From positions 1 through 25,657 of the forward strand of contig QIKU01000164.1 in assembly GCA_003232015.1 (NCBI GenBank): a stretch of DNA of 25,657 nucleotides, given 5' to 3'. Position numbers and translations under genes: made by a program. This stretch comes from Gammaproteobacteria bacterium (GTDB lineage Bacteria > Pseudomonadota > Gammaproteobacteria > UBA6429). Under the pieces are notes generated by a model. That model was not told where the DNA came from. It made no database searches and saw only the letters and a program-made list of their open reading frames with translations. Of the stretch, positions 16,123 to 25,656 are shown piece by piece; the first letter of the stretch is position 1; each line of letters opens with the position of its first letter.

Positions 16123-17253
16123 ATGTCTGTATTTACTAAGAGTTATCAAATTTTTTTACTGGGCTTGTTCCTTGTAGCAATATCAGCGTGCTCATCAACG
16201 CCAAAAGAAGATGAAGGTTATAAGGGCATCTATGATGCTAAAACAACAACAGATTATTCTCTTGAAGTTCCCCCCGACCTTGCCTCGCCTAGTGTAAGCA
16301 ATGCATTGGTTATTCCGGGTGTCGCAAATTCTGGATCCAGTTTTTCAGAGTATTCCAATACTGGCCCGGCTTCATCATCAAGCCGTGTTTTGCCTAAGAC
16401 CACCTCCGGTGTACGTTTTGTGCGTGATGGCGGAGCCTTCTGGTTGGAAATTAATTCAGCACCGGATGATGTATGGCGACAGGTTAGAGCATTTTTTATG
16501 GACTTAGGTTTTAGTTTTATAACAGAGAGCCCGGTGAATGGTTTGTTAGAAACGGACTGGCTCGAGAATCGTTCTGAAGTGCCCGTAGGCTGGGTCGCTT
16601 CTATGATAGGTAAACTTTTTTCAACCGGAGTAATGGATAAATATCGTATTCGTCTGGAGCGCACGGATAAAGATAATGTGAGTTTATTATTTATTACCCA
16701 CCAGGGGCTGGAAGAACAGTCCTCGGGTGACGCCTTCTCTGAAACAGAGCTTGTTGTTAAATGGTTACCGCGAGAATCAGACCCTGAGCTGGAAGCTGAA
16801 ATGTTACAGCGTTTTCTGGTTTTCCGTGGTGTTGCCAAAGCGCAGGCTAAGCAGATTGTTTCTAAAAAGAAGGCTATTGAACGTGCAAAATTGATTAAAG
16901 GGGAGGATAAAAATAGTTACACACTGGAAGTGGATGAAATATTCCCGCGCACCTGGCGTCGTATTAGTATTGCGCTGGATCGAATGGGACTTGTTGTAGA
17001 AGACAGAGATCGCAGTAAAGGTCTTTATTACATTAAAACAACAGAAGCTTTTGTTCATGGTGATAACCATGAGCCAGGCTGGTTTGACTCTCTGTTTTCC
17101 TCTAAAAGTGGGCAGTTAAAAATTGCACAATTTCTGTTAAAAGTAGATGATTTAGACAATAAATCCCGCATCACTATTCTTAATGATGAAGGTGATCAAG
17201 ATAAAAGTAAAACAGGGCTGTTTGTCCTTGAAAAATTAAAAGCACATTTGTAA
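16123..17253 (+). CDS. bamC: Outer-membrane assembly lipoprotein BamC
   Basis: BamC (NlpB) is an accessory lipoprotein of the BAM complex that inserts beta-barrel proteins in the outer membrane. The 376-aa protein begins with a lipoprotein signal peptide whose lipobox ISAC places the lipidated cysteine at residue 23. The next segment, with YSLEVPPDLASP, is the conserved unstructured region that in E. coli lies along BamD. Two helix-grip domains follow, at about 95-215 (FWLEINSAPDDVWRQVRAFF) and 265-375 (YTLEVDEIFPRTWRRISIAL). Sequence conservation is modest, as usual for BamC, but the position right after dapA is diagnostic. The ribosome site before ATG 16123 is weak (TAGG). Confidence 0.93.
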   Translation: MSVFTKSYQIFLLGLFLVAISACSSTPKEDEGYKGIYDAKTTTDYSLEVPPDLASPSVSNALVIPGVANSGSSFSEYSNTGPASSSSRVLPKTTSGVRFVRDGGAFWLEINSAPDDVWRQVRAFFMDLGFSFITESPVNGLLETDWLENRSEVPVGWVASMIGKLFSTGVMDKYRIRLERTDKDNVSLLFITHQGLEEQSSGDAFSETELVVKWLPRESDPELEAEMLQRFLVFRGVAKAQAKQIVSKKKAIERAKLIKGEDKNSYTLEVDEIFPRTWRRISIALDRMGLVVEDRDRSKGLYYIKTTEAFVHGDNHEPGWFDSLFSSKSGQLKIAQFLLKVDDLDNKSRITILNDEGDQDKSKTGLFVLEKLKAHL

Positions 17254-17278
17254 TTAATATATTCAAAGAGAGCCAGCG

Positions 17279-18067
17279 TTGCCGGATGACACCAAGCCCC
17301 TTGCGGCACTCGAATTTGCTTCACTAGGAAGTGGTAGCAAAGGTAATGCAACATTAATATCGATTGGCCATACCTGTATTATGGTTGATTGTGGTTTTTC
17401 GATGCGTGAGACGATTGCACGTTTAGAAGACCGTGGTAAGCAAGCTGAACAACTTGCGGCTATTTTATTAACCCATGAGCATACGGACCATATTCGTGGC
17501 GCGGGTGCAATGTCACGAAAATTTGGCATTCCGATCTGGTCGACACGCGGAACCGCACAGGCAGAAGCGTTGGGTGAGGTGAGTCGCCAGTATTTTATTA
17601 ACGCCGAAGAAGAATTTAAAATTGGTGAAGTTGTAGTTCAGGCTTACCCTGTGCCGCATGATGCAAGAGAACCCTGCCAGTATGTATTTAGTAATGGTAA
17701 ACATAAATTAGGTTTGCTAACGGATGTTGGGCGGGGCACGCCACATATTGTTGAGCGCTTATCTTTGTGTGACGCGCTGTTACTGGAATGTAACCATGAT
17801 AGTGAAATGTTATTACAGGGCGAATACCCGGCTCCCTTAAAAAAACGTGTGGCGGGTGACCAGGGGCATTTAAGTAACTTGCAAGCAGCCGGAATCCTGG
17901 CGCAAATAGATACCAGTAATTTAAAATACATTGCAGCAATGCATATAAGTGAAAAAAATAATCAGGTTAAATTAGCCAGAGAGGCTTTAAGCGCGGTACT
18001 TGATTGTGAACATAGCTGGATTAATATCGCTGACCAGCAACATGGTCTGGCGTGGCATAAGATATAA
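17279..18067 (+). CDS. MBL-fold metallohydrolase (YycJ/WalJ-like)
   Basis: A 262-aa cytoplasmic metallo-beta-lactamase-fold hydrolase. The core starts at FASLGSGSKGNATLI, typical of the YycJ group. The zinc motif HEHTDH is at 66-71, and further ligands probably come from PHD near 125, the DVG segment and HIS near the end. YycJ/WalJ proteins are thought to be 5'-exonucleases in some bacteria; the substrate of the gammaproteobacterial members is not established. The start is TTG 17279: AAAGAGAG (17265-17272) is well placed, and the next in-frame ATG would remove the conserved first strand. It lies between bamC and purC exactly as in Pseudomonas. Confidence 0.92.
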   Translation: MPDDTKPLAALEFASLGSGSKGNATLISIGHTCIMVDCGFSMRETIARLEDRGKQAEQLAAILLTHEHTDHIRGAGAMSRKFGIPIWSTRGTAQAEALGEVSRQYFINAEEEFKIGEVVVQAYPVPHDAREPCQYVFSNGKHKLGLLTDVGRGTPHIVERLSLCDALLLECNHDSEMLLQGEYPAPLKKRVAGDQGHLSNLQAAGILAQIDTSNLKYIAAMHISEKNNQVKLAREALSAVLDCEHSWINIADQQHGLAWHKI

Positions 18068-18095
18068 TTTCCCTAAATTTTAGAGAGTGGAACTG

Positions 18096-18821
18096 ATGAC
18101 TTCAGTCATAAAAAAAGAACAGCGTTTTACTGGTAAAGCCAAAACGGTTTATGCAACCAATGAAGATGATAAGCTTATATTACATTTTCGTAATGATACA
18201 TCGGCTTTTGATGGTGAAAAAATCGAGCAGCTTGCCCGTAAAGGCATGGTGAATAATTATTTTAATGCCTTTATTATGCAACAGCTTGAAAAAGCCGGTA
18301 TTGCTACGCATTTTGAAGAACTGATTTCCGATGAAGAATGTGTGGTTAAAAATCTGGATATGTTACCGATTGAATGTGTTGTGCGTAATATTGCAGCCGG
18401 GAGTCTGGTTAAGCGTTTAGGTGTGGAAGAGGGTATTGACTTGCTTCCCCCTACTTTTGAATTTTTCCTGAAAAATGATGCACTGCATGATCCGATGATC
18501 AATGACTCTCATATCATCGCTTTTAACTGGGCAACACAAGCTGAAATTAAGCAAATGAAAACGCTTACTTATCAGGTAAATGAAGTGCTTAAAAAACTCT
18601 TTGCTGATGCCGGCATGTTACTAGTGGACTATAAACTGGAATATGGCCGTTATAATGGCAAGCTTGTTTTAGGTGATGAATTCAGCCCGGATGGCTGCCG
18701 TTTATGGGACGCTAAAACCCGTGAAAAGCTGGATAAAGACCGCTTCCGGCAAGGCTTAGGTGGCGTTGTCGAAGCCTATGAACAGGTTGCTCAGCGTTTA
18801 GGTATTGTTTTACCAGAATAG
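18096..18821 (+). CDS. purC: Phosphoribosylaminoimidazole-succinocarboxamide synthase (SAICAR synthetase)
   Basis: PurC joins CAIR and aspartate with ATP to form SAICAR in de novo purine synthesis. ATG 18096 is preferred over an in-frame GTG at 18087, because the purine-rich AGAGAG (18082-18087) sits at the right distance and bacterial PurC proteins start close to the [11 protein letters not shown] segment. The 241-aa length is normal. Family motifs are [20 protein letters not shown], the signature [19 protein letters not shown], and the C-terminal ATP-site motif [16 protein letters not shown]. It is the last gene of the dapA operon and is followed by a clear terminator. Confidence 0.97.
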   Translation: MTSVIKKEQRFTGKAKTVYATNEDDKLILHFRNDTSAFDGEKIEQLARKGMVNNYFNAFIMQQLEKAGIATHFEELISDEECVVKNLDMLPIECVVRNIAAGSLVKRLGVEEGIDLLPPTFEFFLKNDALHDPMINDSHIIAFNWATQAEIKQMKTLTYQVNEVLKKLFADAGMLLVDYKLEYGRYNGKLVLGDEFSPDGCRLWDAKTREKLDKDRFRQGLGGVVEAYEQVAQRLGIVLPE

Positions 18822-18869
18822 CCTGTTATTTAATAAAAACAGATGCTTGCAAGTATCCTCCCCTGAAAC

Positions 18870-18902
18870 CCTGCTAAATACCTTAAATTTAGCAGGTTTT
18901 TT
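18870..18902 (+). terminator. Rho-independent terminator of the dapA-purC operon
   Basis: CCTGCTAAAT (18870-18879) pairs perfectly with ATTTAGCAGG (18887-18896) across a 7-nt loop, followed by six T residues (18897-18902). Its last base is also the first base of the sigma-28-like element of the next gene. Confidence 0.9.
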
Positions 18903-18928
18903 AAAGAAATTTTCTTTGCTGCCGCTAT
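18902..18928 (+). promoter_or_regulatory. Sigma-28 (FliA)-like promoter of the second chemoreceptor
   Basis: TAAAGAAA (18902-18909), an 11-nt spacer and GCCGCTAT (18921-18928) match TAAAGTTT-N11-GCCGATAA in 5 of 8 and 6 of 8 positions, including all of TAAAG and GCCG, with exact spacing. It lies about 55 bases before the chemoreceptor start codon. Confidence 0.68.
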
Positions 18929-18981
18929 ATAGATGTCAATAATCGTTTTTTATTCCGAATCTAATAAAATGGGTCAGTATA

Positions 18982-21030
18982 ATGAGTAGTCTACTTTCAA
19001 ATTTTGCGTCAAATACCTTGTCATATTTCCGAATTAGCCATAAATTGTGGGCGGCCACTGTTTTTATGCTGATTATTCTGGGTATTGTTTCTGGCACGGC
19101 AGTGGTGAATTTTTCAAATATTAAAACAGAAGTGTCACATATGGTGGATGACAGCCAGCCACTGATGTTAAAAGTGATTGAACTGGAAGAAACGATTAGC
19201 ACCGCCAGTGTTGCATTGGGTTTTTATCTTTTAAGTTCGAATGCATCCGATCTTAAAGCATACGATGCTTCATTAAAAGCAGTTAAAGTGTTGCTCTCCA
19301 GATTAAAAGCCATGCCACAGGTAACCGCTGTTCCTGAAGTACAAAAAGTTGTTTCGCGTGTTGCCTTACGGGTTGAAAAATTTGCTGCATACCGAAATAA
19401 AATGGTTGAGCTTGCCCAGGACTTTAATTTAAACCAGCCGGGCTTTATTGTTGCCAGAGATAAAATGGGAGCACAAGCAACAACCATTCTCAGTAGTTTG
19501 ACCCAAATGATCGACACAGAAGAACCGGATGGCACGGCTGAACGGAGCCGGGTATTACTGGAAGTGGCTAATCTACGCCAAACCTGGATGAATTTATTAA
19601 TAGCTAATCGTGCGTTTATGGCAATGCGCGGTGAGGGTGATATATCCAATCTTAAATTATATGCACAGGGTTTCCAGGATGCCGTGGTTAAGTTTGAGAA
19701 AAATGTTGGCTCGCTGCTTAATTTTGAGCAAGAAAGCGCACTGGAAGAAATTAATGGCGTATTGCCATCGTATATAGCAGGTCTGAAAGAGCTTATCGTT
19801 GTTCATAGCAGTGATAAGTGGCGAACCGATGCCTACTTAATGCGTACCGAAATCAGCCCACTTGTCAGTATGATACAGAAAGATATTGGTGCGCTAGTGA
19901 AACAACAGCGGCAGGAAGTTGAAACGGCCAGCCAGGATATTCTTGGTGGTTTGATTGCGGCCAACCGCATTGTTCTGATTTTACTTATCGTGGGTATCGT
20001 TATGGGTATTGTTGGGGCATGGTTGGTTAGCCGCATGATTGTTATTCCAATTAATGAAACGGTTGAGGCAATGCATGAAATTGCAGCAGGCGAAGGCGAT
20101 TTGACCAAACGTCTGGAAGTCAAAGGCAAAGACGAAGTGGCAGACTTAGCGATAGGCTTTAATGCGATTATTGATTTAATCCACACGACAATACGCAGTG
20201 TAACAGATGCTTCGTCGAAACTTGCTGCTGCCGCTGAGCAATTGTCGGCAACATCATCGACAGCAAACCATAATGTGACAAAGGAAAAGGAACAGCTTGA
20301 GCTGGTGGCAACGGCAATGAACGAAATGGCCAGTACTGCACAGGAAGTGGCGCATAATGCTGACAATGCGGCAACCGGAACGCAGCAAGCCGACCAGCAA
20401 GCGGATGAAGGCCGCAATATTGTTTCTCAAACAATGAGTGCGATTAATTCTTTAGCAACAGAAGTAGAAAGCGCATCATTAACTATTCAACAACTGGAAG
20501 CAGATACAACGCAAATTGGCACGGTAGTGGAAGTGATACAGGGTATTGCTGAGCAAACTAACTTGTTAGCACTGAATGCGGCAATTGAGGCGGCGCGAGC
20601 CGGTGAGCAAGGGCGAGGTTTTGCGGTGGTGGCTGACGAGGTACGTAGCCTGGCAAATCGTACTCAGGAATCAACCCAGGAAATACAGACCATGATTGAG
20701 CGTTTACAAAAAGGCGCCCGAAATGCAGTTTCAGGAATGGATAACAGCCAGAAACAAGCAACAATGACCGTTGAAAAAGCAGCCGAAGCGGATAGCTCGC
20801 TTAACCAGATATCGGCATCCATTACGGATGTTTCTAATATGAATATACAAATTGCTGAGGCAGTACGCCAGCAAGGGATGGTAACCGAAGAGATTAATGC
20901 AAACATTACAACACTCTCGGCGGTTGCGCATGAAACCGAGGCAGGCTCCCAGCAGGTTTCGTCTTCAAGTGAAGAACTGTCGAGTTTAGCGTATCAGTTA
21001 CAATCCATTATCGGGAAATTTAAAGTTTAA
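18982..21030 (+). CDS. Methyl-accepting chemotaxis protein with large periplasmic sensor and HAMP domain
   Basis: A 682-aa transmembrane chemoreceptor. Transmembrane segment 1 spans about 22-46 and segment 2 about 322-347, enclosing a periplasmic region of about 275 residues that looks all-helical. That size fits a helical bimodular or double four-helix-bundle sensor rather than a single Tar-type bundle; the ligand is unknown. HAMP follows (about 348-405, with [21 protein letters not shown]), then the cytoplasmic signalling coiled coil. The conserved tip [20 protein letters not shown] lies near 515-535 and is almost identical to that of the receptor at 8105-9682. No NWETF tether is present; the protein ends GKFKV. 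It is monocistronic, with a sigma-28-like promoter upstream and a hairpin downstream. The ribosome site before ATG 18982 is weak. Confidence 0.94.
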   Translation: MSSLLSNFASNTLSYFRISHKLWAATVFMLIILGIVSGTAVVNFSNIKTEVSHMVDDSQPLMLKVIELEETISTASVALGFYLLSSNASDLKAYDASLKAVKVLLSRLKAMPQVTAVPEVQKVVSRVALRVEKFAAYRNKMVELAQDFNLNQPGFIVARDKMGAQATTILSSLTQMIDTEEPDGTAERSRVLLEVANLRQTWMNLLIANRAFMAMRGEGDISNLKLYAQGFQDAVVKFEKNVGSLLNFEQESALEEINGVLPSYIAGLKELIVVHSSDKWRTDAYLMRTEISPLVSMIQKDIGALVKQQRQEVETASQDILGGLIAANRIVLILLIVGIVMGIVGAWLVSRMIVIPINETVEAMHEIAAGEGDLTKRLEVKGKDEVADLAIGFNAIIDLIHTTIRSVTDASSKLAAAAEQLSATSSTANHNVTKEKEQLELVATAMNEMASTAQEVAHNADNAATGTQQADQQADEGRNIVSQTMSAINSLATEVESASLTIQQLEADTTQIGTVVEVIQGIAEQTNLLALNAAIEAARAGEQGRGFAVVADEVRSLANRTQESTQEIQTMIERLQKGARNAVSGMDNSQKQATMTVEKAAEADSSLNQISASITDVSNMNIQIAEAVRQQGMVTEEINANITTLSAVAHETEAGSQQVSSSSEELSSLAYQLQSIIGKFKV

Positions 21031-21050
21031 TTAGCGTAGAATTTGCCCTT

Positions 21051-21078
21051 CAGGCCAGCTTTTGCTGGCCTGTTGTTT
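21051..21078 (+). terminator. Hairpin terminator after the second chemoreceptor
   Basis: CAGGCCAGC (21051-21059) pairs perfectly with GCTGGCCTG (21064-21072) across a TTTT loop. The tail TTGTTTG is only moderately T-rich, but the stem is very stable. Confidence 0.75.
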
Positions 21079-21148
21079 GTCTGGTTAATGGCTTTTCAGG
21101 AATATATTTGCTAATTCCCATGCTTATGGCTATTAACCTAGATCAAAA

Positions 21149-21154
21149 TATAAT
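21149..21154 (+). promoter_or_regulatory. Possible -10 element for parE
   Basis: A perfect TATAAT lies 40 bases before the parE start codon. No good -35 hexamer is seen at the right distance (ATGGCT at 21126-21131 is the best at 17 nt), so only the -10 is reported. Confidence 0.35.
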
Positions 21155-21193
21155 AAGATTTAGTCGTTTTAATAGCAGCGTATAAGAAACCCT

Positions 21194-23083
21194 ATGGCAA
21201 CAAAATCATACAATGCCGGTGATATTGAAGTATTAACCGGTTTAGAACCCGTACGTAAGCGTCCGGGGATGTACACCCAAACAGAACGCCCCAACCATTT
21301 AGCTCAGGAAGTCATCGATAACAGTGTCGATGAAGCTATGTCAGGGCATGCTAAATCCATTTATGTCACGCTGTATAAAGACGGTTCGCTGGAAGTAACC
21401 GATGACGGCCGCGGTATGCCGGTTGACAAGCACCCGGAAGAAAAAATACCTGGTGTGGAAGTTATTCTTACCCGACTTCATTCCGGCGGTAAATTCTCAA
21501 ACGATAATTATCAGTTTTCGGGTGGTTTACACGGGGTGGGTGTATCGGTTGTGAATGCCTTGTCGAAAAAACTGCAAGTGGTTATTCGGCGTGATAGTAA
21601 AGAATATAAAATGGGTTTTGCCAATGGTGATAAAAAGACCAGTTTAAAGGTGATAGGCAAAGTTGCAAAAAAAGAAACCGGTACCAGCCTGCGTTTCTGG
21701 CCCGATGGTCAATTTTTTGATTCAATTAATTTTTCAGTACCGCGACTGCGCCATGTATTACGTGCCAAGGCAGTACTGTGTCCTGGATTAACCGTTACTT
21801 TTTATGAAGAAAAAACCAATGAAGAAGAAACCTGGTTTTATGAGGATGGCTTACAGGATTATTTAATCGATGAGATAGACGGCGCTGTTACCTTACCGGA
21901 TGAACCTTTTATGGGGAGCCTGGAAGGTAATGACGAAATGGTGGATTGGGCGGTTGTCTGGTTGCCTGAGTCAGGCGTTTTAATTAATGAAAGTTATGTT
22001 AACCTCGTACCAACCGCTCAAGGTGGCACTCATGTTAATGGCTTACGCACAGGCTTAAGTGATGCCGTTCGTGAATTTTGTGAGTTAAGAAGTCTATTAC
22101 CGCGTGGTTTGAAGCTTAGTCCTGATGATGTTTGGGATAAAGTTAATTTTATTTTATCGGTTAAATTAGCCGAGCCGCAATTTAGCGGCCAAACCAAAGA
22201 ACGTTTATCTTCTCGTGAATGTGCCGCATTTGTATCCGGTGTGGTAAAAGATGCCTTTGCTGTCTGGTTAAGTAAGCATATTGAAATGGGCGAGAAAATC
22301 GCCGAGCTTGCTATTGCTAATGCACAAAGTCGTGTTAAAGCCGGTAAAAAGGTTGTTCGCAAAAAGGTGACTCAAGGGCCGGCTTTACCGGGTAAGTTAG
22401 CAGATTGTAGTGGCCAGGATTCTGATCGCAGTGAATTGTTTTTAGTGGAAGGGGATTCCGCGGGTGGCTCAGCAAAGCAAGGCCGTGACCGTGAGTTTCA
22501 GGCAATTATGCCGTTGCGCGGTAAAATCTTAAATACCTGGGAAGTGGAATCAACTCAGGTGTTGGCTTCACAGGAAGTACACGATATTTCCGTTGCCATT
22601 GGCGTTGATCCTGGAACGGATAATTTGAAGGGCTTACGCTATGATAAAGTTATTATTCTTGCCGATGCTGATTCCGATGGGTTACATATCGCAACCTTAC
22701 TATGCGCGTTATTTTTAAGGCATTTTGGCAGCCTGGTGGCCGAAGGGCATGTGTATGTGGCCATGCCACCGTTGTATCGAGTCGATGTGGGCAAGGAAAT
22801 GTTTTATGCCTTAGACGATGCTGAGCGCCAGGGTATATTGGATCGAATCGAAGCAGAAAAGAAAAAAGGCAAAGTGAGTGTGACGCGTTTTAAAGGCTTA
22901 GGTGAAATGAACCCGTTACAGTTGCGCGAAACAACAATGTCGCCTGATACGCGCCGGTTAGTACAGCTAACGATTGATTCGGTTGATGATGCACACCAAA
23001 TGTTAGATATGTTACTTGCCAAAAAACGTTCAGCAGATAGACGGGCGTGGTTAGAATCAAAAGGTGATATGGCAGAGGTTTAG
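21194..23083 (+). CDS. parE: DNA topoisomerase IV subunit B
   Basis: ParE is the ATPase subunit of topoisomerase IV, which unlinks daughter chromosomes. The 629-aa protein follows E. coli ParE throughout. The GHKL ATP site shows EVIDNSVDEA, DDGRGMPVD and GGLHGVGVSVVNAL. The transducer carries QTKERLSSRECAAFVSG. The TOPRIM domain has LFLVEGDSAGGSAKQGRDR with the metal-binding Glu at about 419, PLRGKILN, and LADADSDG at about 489-496. The C-terminus has RFKGLGEMN and LLAKKRSADRR. The length and the lack of the GyrB insertion identify ParE rather than GyrB. parC follows 124 bases downstream, in the same direction, after an inverted-repeat element; parE-parC adjacency is common outside the enterobacteria. 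Confidence 0.97.
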   Translation: MATKSYNAGDIEVLTGLEPVRKRPGMYTQTERPNHLAQEVIDNSVDEAMSGHAKSIYVTLYKDGSLEVTDDGRGMPVDKHPEEKIPGVEVILTRLHSGGKFSNDNYQFSGGLHGVGVSVVNALSKKLQVVIRRDSKEYKMGFANGDKKTSLKVIGKVAKKETGTSLRFWPDGQFFDSINFSVPRLRHVLRAKAVLCPGLTVTFYEEKTNEEETWFYEDGLQDYLIDEIDGAVTLPDEPFMGSLEGNDEMVDWAVVWLPESGVLINESYVNLVPTAQGGTHVNGLRTGLSDAVREFCELRSLLPRGLKLSPDDVWDKVNFILSVKLAEPQFSGQTKERLSSRECAAFVSGVVKDAFAVWLSKHIEMGEKIAELAIANAQSRVKAGKKVVRKKVTQGPALPGKLADCSGQDSDRSELFLVEGDSAGGSAKQGRDREFQAIMPLRGKILNTWEVESTQVLASQEVHDISVAIGVDPGTDNLKGLRYDKVIILADADSDGLHIATLLCALFLRHFGSLVAEGHVYVAMPPLYRVDVGKEMFYALDDAERQGILDRIEAEKKKGKVSVTRFKGLGEMNPLQLRETTMSPDTRRLVQLTIDSVDDAHQMLDMLLAKKRSADRRAWLESKGDMAEV

Positions 23084-23089
23084 ATATTT

Positions 23090-23177
23090 TTAACTACAAC
23101 GAACACAACGAAAAAATTTTAAATTAAAATAATATCGGAGTTTTAATCGTTGTGTTCTTCGTGTTTGTTGTGGTTAA
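23090..23177. repeat. Inverted repeat between parE and parC, copy 3 (two and three 9-nt units)
   Basis: The left arm after TTAA is CTACAACGA (23094-23102) and ACACAACGA (23103-23111). The right arm carries three units in reverse complement, TCGTTGTGT (23147-23155), TCTTCGTGT (23156-23164) and TTGTTGTGG (23165-23173), then TTAA. Pairing leaves one 9-nt unit bulged out of a 22-bp stem. Because both flanking genes run left to right, a parE-parC transcript would contain this hairpin. Confidence 0.78.
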
Positions 23178-23207
23178 CATGATTATTAAAATAATGGTAT
23201 AGATTAA

Positions 23208-25529
23208 ATGGCAACAAAAAAGAAAAAACAAACAAGATCGAAAAAGAAGAAGCAGCAAGAAGATCTTGGCTTCAATGCGGGGTTTGATGAGGGAGTAGAA
23301 CAACTTTCGATTAAAGACTTTACCGAGCAGGCTTATCTTAATTATTCCATGTACGTTATTTTAGACCGTGCATTACCACATGTGGGTGATGGTTTAAAAC
23401 CTGTGCAACGCCGTATTATTTATGCAATGTCGGAGCTTGGCTTAAAAGCAAGTTCCAAGTTTAAAAAATCAGCAAGAACGGTTGGCGATGTGCTTGGTAA
23501 GTTTCATCCGCATGGTGATAGTGCCTGTTATGAAGCCATGGTATTAATGGCGCAACCTTTTTCTTATCGTTATACCTTGTTGGAAGGACAGGGTAACTGG
23601 GGGTCACCTGATGACCCTAAATCGTTTGCGGCGATGCGTTATACCGAATCGCGTCTTTCCCAATATGCTGATTTATTACTAGGTGAGTTAGGGCAAGGCA
23701 CAGTTGATTGGGCGCCTAATTTTGATGGCTCACTTGACGAACCCGTTATCCTTCCCGCACAAGTACCCAATGTTTTAATGAATGGCACTACCGGTATTGC
23801 TGTGGGCATGGCAACCGACATTCCACCACATAACTTAACTGAAGTTTTAAAAGCAACTATTCACTTAATTGATAATCCTAAAGCCAGAGTGAGTGACTTG
23901 TGCAAATTTATAAAAGGCCCGGACTATCCGACCGATGCAGAAATTATTACACCACGTAAAGATATTAATGCGATGTATAAAAAAGGTGGTGGTAGTATTC
24001 GTATGCGTGCTGTATATGAAAAAGACGGTGAAGATATAATTATTAATGCGCTACCGCACCAGGCCTCACCTGCAAAAATTCTTGAGCAAATCGCAAGTCA
24101 AATGCAAGCGAAAAAATTACCGATGGTCGTTGATTTGCGTGATGAATCTGATCATGAGAGCCCAACGCGCTTAGTGGTTGTGCGTAAAAATAAAGACGTT
24201 GATGCCGATGAATTAATGACTCATTTATTTGCAACCACGGATTTAGAACGTAGTTATCGAGTTAATATGAATTTGATCGACCTGAATGGTCGGCCGGGTA
24301 CCATGAATCTACTCGACATTCTCCAAAACTGGTTAACGTTTAGAAGTACGACGGTTACGCGCCGATTAGAGTATCGTTTGGGTAAAGTTAACAGGCGTTT
24401 ACATTTATTAGATGCCTCTTTAATCGCTTTCTTGAATTTAGATGAAGTGATTCGAATCATTCGTAAAGAAGAAAAACCGAAAGAAAAATTAATTAAACGC
24501 TTTAAGTTAGATGACGTCCAGGCAGACTATATTCTAGATACACGCTTACGCCAGTTAGCCCGCCTTGAAGAAATGAAAATTAAGGCTGAACAAAAAGAGT
24601 TACGTGCAGAGCGCAAGGAATTAGACGCAGTATTAGGTTCAAAAGCGCGATTAAAAACAATGATTAAGAGCGAATTAAAAGCTGTTTTAGAAAATTATGG
24701 TGACAAGCGACGTTGTAAAATTGTTGCTCGTGATGCGGCAACGGCAATGGACGAGTCCAGTCTTGTTAGTGCAGATCCCATTACCATTATTTTATCGCAA
24801 AAAGGTTTAGCGCGGGCTGCAAAAGGTCATGATATTGATGCTTTTGAGCTTAATTACAAAGCAGGTGATGCCTGCCAGGCAAGTGCCTTTGGTATGAGTA
24901 ATAAACCGGTTGTGTTTATTGATTCATCAGGACGTACTTACACAACGCTTGGTCATACTTTACCCTCAGCGCGTGGCCAGGGTGAGCCATTAACCGGTCG
25001 CTTTACGCCACCACCAGGTGCAAGTTTTTGTGGCATGATGACAGGCGAGCCGGAACAACTATTTTTGCTAGCAACGGATGCTGGTTTTGGTTTTATTATT
25101 TCACTGGAAGAAATGATAACAAAGAACAAAAAAGGTAAATCGATAATAAAAGTACCTGAAGGTTCAACGGTATTACCCCCCGTTCCAGTCACTGATATGG
25201 AAACAAACTGGGTTGTTGCTGCAACCAATGACGGTAATATGCTTATTCATCATATCGCTGAATTACCTTTATTGCCGAAAGGTAAGGGTATTAAAATATT
25301 AAACATTCCACCTGCAAAGTCGAAGAATCATTCAGAATATCTGGCTGCGGTGACGGTGATTAATGAAGATGATACTCTGTCTGTCTATTCCGGTAAACGA
25401 TATAAAGTTTTTGATGCCGCCGACATGAGACCGTTTGAAGGTGAGCGCGCACAGCGTGGTCGTAAGTTGCCGCAAGGCTATCGAAATGTCTGGCGTTTGG
25501 CTCCGGTTGTTGAAATTGAAGAAGAGTAG
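23208..25529 (+). CDS. parC: DNA topoisomerase IV subunit A
   Basis: ParC is the DNA-cutting subunit of topoisomerase IV. The catalytic tyrosine is Y145 in [10 protein letters not shown], with R144 before it. The quinolone region reads [15 protein letters not shown], with S105 and E109 at the positions of E. coli S80 and E84, the drug-sensitive type. The 773-aa protein also shows FVDS- and [25 protein letters not shown] motifs of the C-terminal beta-pinwheel. The N-terminus is about 25 residues longer than in E. coli and begins with a lysine-rich tail (twelve basic residues in the first 15) that could bind DNA. ATG 23208 is the only usable start before the conserved domain, yet no clear ribosome site precedes it. 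The protein is complete and ends with EIEEE. Confidence 0.97.
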   Translation: MATKKKKQTRSKKKKQQEDLGFNAGFDEGVEQLSIKDFTEQAYLNYSMYVILDRALPHVGDGLKPVQRRIIYAMSELGLKASSKFKKSARTVGDVLGKFHPHGDSACYEAMVLMAQPFSYRYTLLEGQGNWGSPDDPKSFAAMRYTESRLSQYADLLLGELGQGTVDWAPNFDGSLDEPVILPAQVPNVLMNGTTGIAVGMATDIPPHNLTEVLKATIHLIDNPKARVSDLCKFIKGPDYPTDAEIITPRKDINAMYKKGGGSIRMRAVYEKDGEDIIINALPHQASPAKILEQIASQMQAKKLPMVVDLRDESDHESPTRLVVVRKNKDVDADELMTHLFATTDLERSYRVNMNLIDLNGRPGTMNLLDILQNWLTFRSTTVTRRLEYRLGKVNRRLHLLDASLIAFLNLDEVIRIIRKEEKPKEKLIKRFKLDDVQADYILDTRLRQLARLEEMKIKAEQKELRAERKELDAVLGSKARLKTMIKSELKAVLENYGDKRRCKIVARDAATAMDESSLVSADPITIILSQKGLARAAKGHDIDAFELNYKAGDACQASAFGMSNKPVVFIDSSGRTYTTLGHTLPSARGQGEPLTGRFTPPPGASFCGMMTGEPEQLFLLATDAGFGFIISLEEMITKNKKGKSIIKVPEGSTVLPPVPVTDMETNWVVAATNDGNMLIHHIAELPLLPKGKGIKILNIPPAKSKNHSEYLAAVTVINEDDTLSVYSGKRYKVFDAADMRPFEGERAQRGRKLPQGYRNVWRLAPVVEIEEE

Positions 25530-25557
25530 TTATTCTTGTTTTATGGGGATGCTTCTA

Positions 25558-25656
25558 TTAATTAGCTGCTTTTGGAAGAGAAATATTGTTAGGGTTATTA
25601 CTTAAACTCTGTAATTTTTTTAGTACTTTTTTAGCCCGGTGTATATAGTCATTTAA
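25558..25656 (-). CDS. Possible C-terminus of a gene entering from the right edge (partial)
   Basis: On the minus strand an open frame runs from the window edge to a TAA at 25558, coding at least 32 residues. It contains an amphipathic lysine-rich helix (YIHRAKKVLKKLQSLS) and ends PKAAN. It converges on parC with 28 bases between stop codons. The frame is too short to identify, and a chance open frame in AT-rich DNA cannot be excluded. Confidence 0.35.
   Translation of the reverse strand, partial: LNDYIHRAKKVLKKLQSLSNNPNNISLPKAAN

Noticed and set aside
16254..16838. Minus-strand 194-codon frame opposite bamC
   Set aside because: bamC is supported by its lipobox, domains and synteny; the antisense frame has unlikely composition and no ribosome site.
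19833..20417. Long minus-strand open frame within the second chemoreceptor
   Set aside because: It is a by-product of the repetitive, Ala/Ser-rich coiled-coil coding sequence and matches no family.
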